Part shown: positions 1 through 5,646 of the stretch, piece by piece
Layout: every line of letters begins with the position of its first letter
Position numbering within the stretch: position 1 is the first letter of the stretch
Assembly: GCA_947447315.1 (NCBI GenBank)
Contig: CANFJD010000161.1
Coordinates: 1-6,355, forward strand
Source of the DNA: Fimbriimonadaceae bacterium
GTDB lineage: Bacteria; Armatimonadota; Fimbriimonadia; Fimbriimonadales; Fimbriimonadaceae
Direction of reading: 5' to 3'
DNA length: 6,355 bases
Notes under the pieces: model-generated
What the model was told of the DNA's origin: nothing
The model's input: the letters and a program-made list of their open reading frames with translations, nothing else
Database searches by the model: none
Translations under genes and position numbers: made by a program

Positions 1-1153
1 AGGGCTCGGTCGAGAACTTCATACCCTTCTGGTGACAGAGCTCCCCAAAATATCCAAAGTAGTTCTGGGCAAACAAGTCCGCAATCGTCCGGCGATAATC
101 CCACAAAAATCGCTCCGTGACCGAGCCGCTTTCCACCGTAATACCTGCCAGCGCGGGCATATAAGGAAGAGGATCGTATCCTCGCAACCGCATAAAATCC
201 GCTCGGAAGTTCGGCGTCCAGTTCTGACTCCCCACTTCGTAACTATCGATCAGAGAGTTGTTCAACGTCGGTCCCGCCAACACGCCCACGTCGGCCAGCA
301 CCTTCGCCATCATGCCGTTCCAGTGCTTCTGCAGTGCGGCCCGACTCAGCTTGTCCACTTCTAGTCCGTCGCCTTCGGGCGGGGCCGGGTGGTTGTCCTT
401 GCCCGTCGGCACGTGACCTAATCGCAGAATGGTCCACTTCCCCGCTGGCAGCTCGGCCGAGAGGTGACCATTCTGGAATTTGTCGGTCAAATTGATAATT
501 TGACCCTTTGCCACCCCTGGCTTATTCTCAAGGTCCGGCATCAATCCATCCTGTCGAATCACGCCGGTTCGGCCTAAAAACGAGTTCGTCGTCGAGAGTG
601 CCGATTCACCCGGGATGGCAAACACCGCAATATCCCGAGCGTAATCCACCTTCGCCACCACTTGCGGCGCCTTTATCGGGGCCAAATCCACCGATACCGA
701 CCCGCCGTTCACCACCTGAGTTGACCACCCCAAAACCTGCATCGCATCCGCCGGTTGAATCCAAGGACCGCCGCTGCTAGACCAGCCCGCGCAGTTATGA
801 ATGCACAGCTCAATCCCCAGTCGGTGCGCCTCCCGAACCGCGTGCGCCGTCAGTTCTCGCCAAAGCGGCCCCATGTATCCCGCCGGCCCCGCCGGGATGC
901 CCTGGTCCACCGTAAACATCTGCGCTCCGCCAATCCCCACCGCCTTCATCGCTTCCAGATCGGCGGTGATCCCTTCTTTGGTCACGTTTCCGTTCATCCA
1001 GTGCCACCACGTGTGCGGCCGCGCCGAAAGCGGCGGGTGCTGAAACTGTCCCGCCAACGGATCCGGATTGAACCCCGCCCCCGAGATCGTTTTGGCCGGG
1101 GTGCTAAAAGTAAGGGCCAGCGCAAGCGAGGCAACGGGAAGCATGAGAGCCAT
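1..1153 (-). CDS. GH106-type glycoside hydrolase (alpha-L-rhamnosidase-like), N-terminal part, secreted; runs off the left edge
   Basis: I read 384 codons from the ATG at 1153 to the left edge without a stop. Family members are usually about 900-1100 residues, so well over half is missing. Residues 1-20 form a hydrophobic, alanine/leucine-rich stretch like a signal peptide, although it lacks the usual early Lys/Arg, so the start is uncertain (a second Met lies at 1144). Sequences I recognise from the GH106 family (Pfam Glyco_hydro_106) are ARPHTWWHWMNGNVTKEGI (residues 44-62), the HNCAGWSSSGGPWI block (119-132), SYEVGSQNWT (304-313) and the GYDPLPYMPAL region (325-335). Characterised GH106 enzymes cleave alpha-L-rhamnosides from plant or microbial polysaccharides and glycosides. 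The substrate here cannot be told. The catalytic region is not all in view. The gene follows a small membrane-protein gene by 40 bases on the same strand, and no clear Shine-Dalgarno is visible. The family call is firm; the activity is inferred. Confidence 0.85.
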   Translation of the reverse strand, partial: MALMLPVASLALALTFSTPAKTISGAGFNPDPLAGQFQHPPLSARPHTWWHWMNGNVTKEGITADLEAMKAVGIGGAQMFTVDQGIPAGPAGYMGPLWRELTAHAVREAHRLGIELCIHNCAGWSSSGGPWIQPADAMQVLGWSTQVVNGGSVSVDLAPIKAPQVVAKVDYARDIAVFAIPGESALSTTNSFLGRTGVIRQDGLMPDLENKPGVAKGQIINLTDKFQNGHLSAELPAGKWTILRLGHVPTGKDNHPAPPEGDGLEVDKLSRAALQKHWNGMMAKVLADVGVLAGPTLNNSLIDSYEVGSQNWTPNFRADFMRLRGYDPLPYMPALAGITVESGSVTERFLWDYRRTIADLFAQNYFGYFGELCHQKGMKFSTEP

Positions 1154-1193
1154 CAAACAGCATTCTAACCCGGTTGACCGCCAAGGTGAACAC

Positions 1194-1484
1194 TTAGCGA
1201 TGAATCCAGGCAAGCCACCAGGGCAAACCAATAAATTCTGCCACCAGCCAAATCGCCACGATAACCGCCCAAAAGCCCGCCGCCGCCAGCGGATACCGCA
1301 GGTAACAACGCGTATCCCTCTTCCCGCGCCACCAGGCAACCACAAAGAATCCGGCACTCAGAACCGCTGCCACCGGGAGCGCAAACCGCCCGAGCAACAA
1401 AGAGACCGTGGCGATTTTGCAGTACGCAAATGCCAAACGACCAAACGTTTCGGCGCGATCTTCGCCTTTTGCCGGTGCCCCCAC
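1194..1484 (-). CDS. Small membrane protein of unknown function (96 aa)
   Basis: I do not recognise a family. The protein starts at GTG 1484, one base after the TGA of the preceding zinc-ribbon gene, with GGAGG (1492-1496) seven bases upstream, so the start is well supported. A charged N-terminus (residues 5-16) is followed by hydrophobic stretches at about 17-31, 34-52 and 64-93. Basic residues between them (RGKRDTR, 53-59) suggest a cytoplasmic loop and two or three membrane segments. The C-terminus is tryptophan-rich and ends IHR. Unlike its two upstream neighbours it has no Cys-pair zinc ribbon. Its tight spacing means it is almost certainly co-translated with them, so it may work in the same membrane complex. 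That is inference from position only. Confidence 0.65.
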   Translation of the reverse strand: MGAPAKGEDRAETFGRLAFAYCKIATVSLLLGRFALPVAAVLSAGFFVVAWWRGKRDTRCYLRYPLAAAGFWAVIVAIWLVAEFIGLPWWLAWIHR

Positions 1485-1485
1485 C

Positions 1486-1779
1486 TCACGACCTCCGTCG
1501 GGATTTCGCGGAGAGAATCATCATAATTCCAATCACCGGGCTCACGCAAGAAACGGGAATCCACACGAAAACCATAAAGCTCTGCTCAGCCGTAGACAGG
1601 CAAGCCCCGCACCCCAGTATCGGGCCGAAAAGCAGCAACAACCATCCCCAAACCCGCTGTCGCCGCCCCGAGCAATATTGGCACCATCCGTCTTCAATCG
1701 GGCGACCGCAGCGGGGGCAACTTGACGTCCGAGGGTATTCCGTGGTGCGTTGCGGCGGGGGTACGGGCTCGTTTTCCAT
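1486..1779 (-). CDS. Zinc-ribbon membrane protein, second of a tandem paralogous pair (97 aa)
   Basis: Residues 20-36 hold a short zinc ribbon, CPRCG then CQYC, with cysteines at 21, 24, 33 and 36 in the pattern CX2C-X8-CX2C. A proline-rich N-terminal tail precedes it. After a basic stretch (GRRQR, 38-42) come hydrophobic segments at about 44-62 and 68-90, then a basic C-terminus (KSRRRS). This suggests a cytoplasmic metal-binding head on a two-helix membrane anchor. I chose ATG 1779; an in-frame TTG at 1788 would add three residues. No good Shine-Dalgarno is present, and the region just upstream folds into a strong hairpin (1791-1831). Both features fit translation coupled to the upstream gene. 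It resembles the upstream protein in layout and in several aligned residues. Function unknown; such ribbon-plus-helices proteins are often annotated only as zinc-ribbon domain proteins. Confidence 0.7.
   Translation of the reverse strand: MENEPVPPPQRTTEYPRTSSCPRCGRPIEDGWCQYCSGRRQRVWGWLLLLFGPILGCGACLSTAEQSFMVFVWIPVSCVSPVIGIMMILSAKSRRRS
1492..1496 (-). promoter_or_regulatory. Shine-Dalgarno GGAGG deciding the GTG start at 1484
   Basis: GGAGG on the minus strand lies inside the last codons of the zinc-ribbon gene 1486-1779, seven bases before GTG 1484. Its strength and spacing are the main reason to accept a GTG start. A short complementary CTCCG lies about 11 bases upstream and could pair with it, but a 5-bp stem may be chance. 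Confidence 0.6.
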
Positions 1780-1790
1780 TGGGACCAACT

Positions 1791-1831
1791 GCCCCGTACA
1801 GCCGCTACTCGGGCCGAGTCGGCTGCGGGGC
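1791..1831 (-). promoter_or_regulatory. Intercistronic hairpin, 17-bp interrupted stem, over the stop codon between the two zinc-ribbon genes
   Basis: On the minus strand the 5' arm is GCCCCG-CAGCCG-ACTCG (1831-1815), the loop is GCC (1814-1812), and the 3' arm is CGAGT, bulge AG, CGGCTG, bulge TA, CGGGGC (1811-1791). All 17 pairs are Watson-Crick, and both bulges are two bases on the same arm. The stop codon TAG of the upstream gene (1807-1805) sits in the 3' arm. The hairpin ends 11 bases before ATG 1779. No T-run follows, so it is not a normal intrinsic terminator. It could block ribosome entry at the second gene until ribosomes finishing the first gene melt it. It could also stabilise the mRNA or act as a processing site. 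The structure is read directly; the role is inference. Confidence 0.55.
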
Positions 1832-2104
1832 GAAGATGCAGATCAGACCTATTATAGGGCCGAGACCGAGTAACCCACCCCCCAATGCTCCAAAGAGGTC
1901 TGCCCCTGGCATCCCCATCGGCGCCACAAAGAACAACAGTCCCGCCCCCACAATTGGCATTACTAAGAAAAGCATCAACCCAAGCCTTAACTGCTGCGCC
2001 CGACGACATTCGTCACAACCGTCGGTCGCCGTAAGAGCTTCCCCGCATACCGGGCACGATTTGTCTTCCGCCGCGGGGACAGGCGCCTGCCCATCATGAA
2101 TCAT
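1805..2104 (-). CDS. Zinc-ribbon membrane protein, first of a tandem paralogous pair (99 aa)
   Basis: Cysteines at 17, 20, 30 and 33 (CPVCG, then CDEC) form a CX2C-X9-CX2C zinc ribbon. A short RRAQQLRL linker follows, then two hydrophobic segments at about 42-62 and 68-91, the second rich in glycine. The tail is short and proline-containing. The layout is a soluble metal-binding head with a helical-hairpin membrane anchor. I prefer the ATG at 2104 because the TGA of a tiny upstream ORF overlaps it as ATGA. An in-frame TTG at 2137 would add 11 residues but has no Shine-Dalgarno at a usable distance. It aligns with the next gene through the ribbon, the basic linker, a shared L-F-x2-P-I-x-G pattern and a final P-I/V-I-G segment, so the pair probably arose by duplication. 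Function unknown. Confidence 0.7.
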   Translation of the reverse strand: MIHDGQAPVPAAEDKSCPVCGEALTATDGCDECRRAQQLRLGLMLFLVMPIVGAGLLFFVAPMGMPGADLFGALGGGLLGLGPIIGLICIFAPQPTRPE

Positions 2105-2163
2105 CGAACGGACCCGGTTACCAGGGGCTGCTGGCAAAAATTCGTTAATGCGATCAAATCCAC
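2101..2163 (-). CDS. Possible 20-codon leader peptide, or displaced true N-terminus of the zinc-ribbon gene
   Basis: Minus-strand AGGAGG, the best ribosome-binding site in this area, lies at 2170-2175, six bases before a GTG at 2163. ATG 2169 and TTG 2166 in the same frame are also possible but sit too close to it. The reading frame codes for a 20-residue peptide (with Met first, MDLIALTNFCQQPLVTGSVR) and ends in a TGA at 2103-2101 that overlaps the ATG of the next gene as ATGA. That overlap is a classic coupling arrangement. Alternatively, a run of five T (2136-2140 region) may hide an indel: with six T the peptide would enter the zinc-ribbon frame and give that protein a longer N-terminus. 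Too short for codon-usage support. Confidence 0.35.
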   Translation of the reverse strand: MDLIALTNFCQQPLVTGSVR

Positions 2164-2169
2164 CAACAT

Positions 2170-2191
2170 CCTCCTGTTAGGGACGATTATG
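2170..2191 (-). promoter_or_regulatory. Candidate -10 element and strong Shine-Dalgarno ahead of the small membrane-protein genes
   Basis: CATAAT on the minus strand (2191-2186) matches a -10 box, and GGAGG (2174-2170) lies 11 bases beyond it. Transcription would begin just before the ribosome-binding site. At 17 bases upstream the -35 position is only a T-rich, poor match, so the promoter half is weak. The Shine-Dalgarno half is clear. Confidence 0.3.
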
Positions 2192-2207
2192 GAAAACCGT
2201 GTCTCAT

Positions 2208-2240
2208 AAAAACTGACAAATGCTTCAGCTAAGCATGTTG
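2208..2240 (-). terminator. Possible intrinsic terminator after the Lgt-like gene
   Basis: Fourteen bases past the TAA of the Lgt-like gene, the minus strand reads CAA-C-ATGCTT-AGCTG-AAGCAT-TTG. This is a six-pair stem with a five-base loop, extended by three more pairs past a bulged C. A TTTTT run (2212-2208) follows after four bases. The stem is AT-rich for an intrinsic terminator, so termination may be partial. It separates the putative lipid genes from the small membrane-protein genes. Confidence 0.4.
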
Positions 2241-2253
2241 GGTGACAATATTT

Positions 2254-2940
2254 TTAGGCACTGCCGGAAAAATGCGCCATCCGCCGTGATTGCACAATCC
2301 GAGATACCGCCCAAAACGCCATCCCGGCACAAATACTTGGCACCAACCACGGCGTGGTGTCCGTCGATTCCCGCAGTGGCTCGATGATGATCCGGCTCAT
2401 ACTCCAGATAAAAATTGATATCGCAAATATCTCCGGCCGGTCACGAAACCGGAACACGACGGCAAAGTTAATCACGGCCGCGACCGAGAGATAGAACTGA
2501 GTCGGGTGCCGCCATGCCTCGTGCTGATAGACCGCCCACGGCAAGTGACAGACCTTGCCGTAACAACAGCCGTGGAACCAGCAACCAATCCTTCCCACCG
2601 ATTCCCCCGCCGGTAAAGCCAGTGCCCAAAGCGCCCCCGTCTTCTGCCGTATCCCCAGCCTCCACTTGGCAACTTCCACCGCCGCCCAACCGCCAAGCAC
2701 CCCGACAAGAATCGTCCGTCCACCTGCCGCCGGCAACCCTGCAAACCCATGGCGGATCCACTCGTAGACCGATTGCCCCAGGGTCGCCGTGACAATCCCG
2801 ACCACCACCCCAATCAGCGCCAACTCCCGCGTCTGGGAAGCGTTAAAGCCCCGGCGCCGCGATTCCAAAAAGTAAACCGCCGCTCCCACGGCAAACCCCC
2901 AGCCGTTGAATACGTAGCCCAGAATCTCCGCTGTGCTCAT
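2254..2940 (-). CDS. Lgt-like integral membrane protein with altered active site (prolipoprotein diacylglyceryl transferase superfamily)
   Basis: The 228-residue protein has about six or seven hydrophobic segments. Hallmarks of the Lgt family are GRIGCWFHGCCYG (116-128, matching the GRxGNFxNGExxG signature), RHPTQFY (144-150) and RIIIE (183-187). True Lgt moves diacylglycerol from phosphatidylglycerol to a lipoprotein cysteine. By motif comparison with E. coli Lgt, this protein keeps Arg117, Gly128, Arg183 and Glu187 (E. coli R143, G154, R239, E243). The essential Asn146 is Cys120, Glu151 is Cys125, and the HGGL region is GRTILVGVLGG (74-84) without the His. It is also shorter than typical Lgt (about 260-290). 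It therefore probably binds phospholipid but is unlikely to be the housekeeping enzyme. Its ATG abuts the TAG of the radical SAM gene with no Shine-Dalgarno, so expression should be coupled and the partners probably act together. Exact reaction unknown. Confidence 0.8.
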   Translation of the reverse strand: MSTAEILGYVFNGWGFAVGAAVYFLESRRRGFNASQTRELALIGVVVGIVTATLGQSVYEWIRHGFAGLPAAGGRTILVGVLGGWAAVEVAKWRLGIRQKTGALWALALPAGESVGRIGCWFHGCCYGKVCHLPWAVYQHEAWRHPTQFYLSVAAVINFAVVFRFRDRPEIFAISIFIWSMSRIIIEPLRESTDTTPWLVPSICAGMAFWAVSRIVQSRRMAHFSGSA

Positions 2941-4464
2941 CTAAACCATCGGCAAGCTAGAGTTGCGCCCATTCGACGCATCGGGGAAGTCGCTCGCATC
3001 CTCAAACATCCATCTCCAGCAGAACGAATATCGTCGGGGATCGGGCTCAAACGTCCCCACGTGAACGCAGCATTGCCGAATCCGCGCCTCGTGAAAAGTG
3101 TGCGAATCCATAAACTGCTTCACGGTCACCCGAAATGTGCGGGTCGCTAATTGCTCCATCTGACTCGCTTCCCGCCGACCGCCCCACCCTTCAAACAGAT
3201 CGCGGACGCCCGGCACGCAATCGCACATCTTCACCAAATCCCATGCCAGTTGCAGCGAACTCGCCCGCTGCTGCTCGCTCAGTACCCGCTGCAAAGTCCC
3301 GTCTTTCACCATCGCCCGCAGAGATTCGGCAATGTTTTCAAACGCGATTGTATTAGCAGCCAAGTGGATCCAGCGCTTCATCTCCTCCCGCCCAATAATG
3401 GACACGAGCGACCGCCATTTCCCTTTTCCGTCCTGCAGAAAGTAGGCGATGTCGCAACAATCCCGGTGACTGCAGGGTAGAGGCACAAAGTCTTCGCCTC
3501 GCCCCAATCGCCGAATCACTCCGGTCGGCGTCACCCGGTTCTGCGGGTCAATCCCCGAATTCCGTCCCGACCCAAATTCCGGCTGAAATGCGATCCCGCT
3601 GCAATACGGCGTGTTCAATCCCAGTTGAAAAATCGAGTCAAGCTCGCCCTCATTCACGCCCGCCTTCACCGTCGTAACCAGCGTTACGAACACCCTCGCC
3701 TCGTTCAGCTTCTCCAGCACCTGTCGTTTTTCGTCCGCCAATGCTTCTCCGCGCAGGGCAACGTAGGTGGCGTCCGTCAACCCATCGAACTGTAAATACA
3801 CCTCCACTCGGTCGCGATGAGCCGCCAAAAATGTTAAGAACTCGGGGTCGCGAGCGATGCGACGCCCGTTCGTGTTCAGCATGATCCGCGTAATCGGTCG
3901 CTCGATCAACGCCAAAATCAACGCCTCCAAATCTCGACGCAACGTCGGCTCGCCGCCGCTGAGCATCACTACGCTCAATCGACCACCTTCCCTCTCTACC
4001 ACCGTATCAACGGAGCGCAGAAGCTCATCCAAACTCGGTCGCTCTACCGCCGCCATCCCCGGCTCCAGCGCACTGGCGTAGCAAGTCGGACACCGAAAAT
4101 TACAGTTCTCCGTTATGTTCAGCACCAAAATGCACGAATGCTGTCCGTGGCTCGCGGGTAATCCTTCCCGGTACCCATCGGGAAAACCCGCAAAGTTATC
4201 GGCCCGGTCCGGGGTCACGGGGAGGGTTGGCGTTTGCCACCCCGCGCGGGCTCGCCAAAGCACCGCATCCTCTTCGTAAATGCTCTCGGTTTCCCCATGT
4301 TTGGGGCAAAATCGCCGCATCCAAATGCGGTCGTCGTGAGATACCAGCATCCCGTCGATGAACACTCCGGGATCGTCCGCCCGAAGCCCCGACTTCGCAC
4401 ACTCCGGACAGACCGTCCGGGTGTACTCCTCAATCACATACGGTCGCGGCTCAATCGGGGCCAT
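2941..4464 (-). CDS. Radical SAM enzyme, tetraether-lipid-synthase-like (Tes/COG1964-type)
   Basis: Numbering is from ATG 4464 (507 aa). An N-terminal metal-binding domain has CPEC (19-22) and CPKH (53-56). The radical SAM core follows: NITENCNFRCPTC with the CX3CX2C cluster ligands at 121, 125 and 128, SGGEPTLRRDL (169-179), LNTNGRR (196-202), VYLQFDG (222-228) and AFQPEFGSGR (292-301). Further cysteines at 331, 336, 337, 414, 416, 465, 466 and 482 probably bind auxiliary iron-sulfur clusters. This order resembles archaeal Tes (MJ0619), a radical SAM enzyme that joins lipid tails carbon to carbon and carries several metal centres. Bacterial relatives are mostly uncharacterised. The likely role is radical chemistry on membrane lipids, supported by the abutting Lgt-like gene. 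An in-frame TTG at 4470 would add two residues. Related families do other chemistry, so the substrate is inference; radical SAM identity is certain. Confidence 0.88.
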   Translation of the reverse strand: MAPIEPRPYVIEEYTRTVCPECAKSGLRADDPGVFIDGMLVSHDDRIWMRRFCPKHGETESIYEEDAVLWRARAGWQTPTLPVTPDRADNFAGFPDGYREGLPASHGQHSCILVLNITENCNFRCPTCYASALEPGMAAVERPSLDELLRSVDTVVEREGGRLSVVMLSGGEPTLRRDLEALILALIERPITRIMLNTNGRRIARDPEFLTFLAAHRDRVEVYLQFDGLTDATYVALRGEALADEKRQVLEKLNEARVFVTLVTTVKAGVNEGELDSIFQLGLNTPYCSGIAFQPEFGSGRNSGIDPQNRVTPTGVIRRLGRGEDFVPLPCSHRDCCDIAYFLQDGKGKWRSLVSIIGREEMKRWIHLAANTIAFENIAESLRAMVKDGTLQRVLSEQQRASSLQLAWDLVKMCDCVPGVRDLFEGWGGRREASQMEQLATRTFRVTVKQFMDSHTFHEARIRQCCVHVGTFEPDPRRYSFCWRWMFEDASDFPDASNGRNSSLPMV

Positions 4465-4475
4465 ATCCAACCCGT

Positions 4476-4487
4476 ATTGTATGTCAA
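4476..4487 (-). promoter_or_regulatory. TTGACA/TACAAT hexamers just upstream of the radical SAM start
   Basis: Minus strand 4487-4476 reads TTGACATACAAT, a perfect -35 hexamer directly followed by a good -10 hexamer, with no spacer. They cannot serve as one normal sigma-70 pair. TACAAT alone ends 11 bases before ATG 4464, so a transcript from it would be nearly leaderless. This fits the lack of a Shine-Dalgarno there, but the -35 position 17 bases upstream of TACAAT is poor. It lies in the short gap after the GH130 gene and could give the lipid genes their own promoter. Confidence 0.25.
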
Positions 4488-4501
4488 GGCTGGCGGACCG
4501 C

Positions 4502-5503
4502 TTACTGTGAGCCTAACGGAACCCGTTCCGCCTGTTGCCCAGCAATCCCGATGTAATCGCTGCCGTCCTTGTCCAGCCAATCCAGCATTCGACGGATGCT
4601 GGCCGTCATCAAACAAATGCTGGAATCTGCCGCTCCGTAATACATTTTCACGGTGTCTCCATCCGGGCCAATCGTATAACCACACGGGAAAACCGCGCTC
4701 GGTACATCTCCCGAAGTCTCGTAGGATGCTTCCGGACCAAACATCCATGACTGGCCCCGGGTAATGCACACGCGCGGATTATTGAGTTCAAACAACGCCA
4801 ATCCCAATCGGTAGATCGATCCCGATGCATGCTGGCGCACCCCGTGGTACATCACCAACCATCCGCGCTCCGTTTCGATGGGAGGAGGCGAAAGACCGAT
4901 CTTATTCGCATCCCACCACGCCCCACGGCGGGCGGGCAACAGAACGGTGTGACCGCCCCAGTTACGAAGATCGGGCGAGAAAGAGATCCACATATGCGCT
5001 CCCATGTCGGTCGACGGGCGGTGAATGAGAACATATTCGCCATCAATGCGACGTGGGAAAAGCGCCGCGTCCTTGTCGTCGGCTTGCATTGTCAGTCCAA
5101 GGCGCTCAAAGGTGACGAAATCCTTCGTCGACGCCAGTGCCACGCCGGGCCCTGTCTGTCCAAAGGCCGTGTATGCGATGATGTACTCCTGTAGCTCCTC
5201 CACGTACGTGATCCGCGGGTCCTCAATGCCCCAAACCTCTTCTGGATGATTCATCGGGTCCGCCTCGAAAGTGGGCTTGGGATCAATCACCCAACCGTCC
5301 ACTCCGTTTTTAGATCGAGCCGCGGTAAGGTGGGAAATCCCTCGCCGGTCTTCACAACGACAAAGTAATAGCGTCGTGCCGTCGGGCAACATCACGGCCC
5401 CGGGGTTGAACACCGAATGGATGGGATACGGCCAATCCGCCGCCGTCAAGATGGGATTTGCTTCGTGACGATTCAGCAGCACCTCGTAACGCTTGTGTTT
5501 CAT
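4502..5503 (-). CDS. GH130 glycoside phosphorylase (beta-mannoside phosphorylase-like)
   Basis: The 333-residue protein has the five-bladed propeller family's motifs in order: NPIL (16-19), VFNPGA (31-36), EDPRIT (94-99), DKDAALFPRR (143-152), HRP (161-163), ANKIG (199-203), GWLVMYHGV (214-222), YRLGLAL (231-237) and YYGAAD (288-293). GH130 enzymes split beta-mannosides with phosphate, releasing mannose 1-phosphate. Asp95 in EDPR is the expected general acid. The basic residues that hold phosphate in characterised phosphorylases have counterparts here (Arg151 or 152, Arg162, Lys201, His220), which argues for a phosphorylase and not one of the GH130 hydrolases. No signal peptide is seen, so it is probably cytoplasmic. 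The length is normal. A GAGGG lies 11 bases before ATG 5503, slightly far for a Shine-Dalgarno. It leads the minus-strand series and lies 37 bases before the radical SAM gene. Exact substrate unknown. Confidence 0.9.
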   Translation of the reverse strand: MKHKRYEVLLNRHEANPILTAADWPYPIHSVFNPGAVMLPDGTTLLLCRCEDRRGISHLTAARSKNGVDGWVIDPKPTFEADPMNHPEEVWGIEDPRITYVEELQEYIIAYTAFGQTGPGVALASTKDFVTFERLGLTMQADDKDAALFPRRIDGEYVLIHRPSTDMGAHMWISFSPDLRNWGGHTVLLPARRGAWWDANKIGLSPPPIETERGWLVMYHGVRQHASGSIYRLGLALFELNNPRVCITRGQSWMFGPEASYETSGDVPSAVFPCGYTIGPDGDTVKMYYGAADSSICLMTASIRRMLDWLDKDGSDYIGIAGQQAERVPLGSQ

Positions 5504-5646
5504 CGGAAAAAGGTCCCTCGGTTTGAATTCCGGATGAGAGACAAAAACGGATAAGGCACAAGTTGCAAAATCACTAGTCGTAGGACTCAGGGCCGCGCGA
5601 TTATCGCCGAGCTTCGTCTGGGCACGGTATCTTGAACCCGAGTGGC
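5504..5646. other. Divergent intergenic region between the GH130 and Dus genes
   Basis: This 143-base gap must hold the promoters for both directions. On the minus side only the GAGGG at 5515-5519 is recognisable. On the plus side TATCTT (5628-5633) could be a weak -10 with a short leader to ATG 5647, but no convincing -35 lies 17 bases upstream. I see no strong inverted repeat or operator. Confidence 0.4.

Noticed and set aside
32..1168. Plus-strand ORFs (32-364, 508-780, 755-1168, 801-1043) over the left end
   Set aside because: They are antisense to the continuous GH106-type frame, which has clear family motifs. Their products are low-complexity, rich in Pro and Arg, typical of GC-rich shadows.
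1791..1831. The strong hairpin as an intrinsic terminator
   Set aside because: Neither side is followed by a T-run in the transcribed direction, and the next gene starts within about 11 bases.
1542..2009. 155-codon minus-strand ORF crossing both zinc-ribbon genes
   Set aside because: It is in another frame from both zinc-ribbon genes, shows no recognisable domain, and would destroy the well-formed CX2C ribbons and the stop/start spacing of the real frames.
2254..2940. Calling the membrane protein the housekeeping lgt
   Set aside because: The essential Asn, the Glu of the signature and the catalytic His are replaced, and it is shorter than usual; only superfamily membership is supported.
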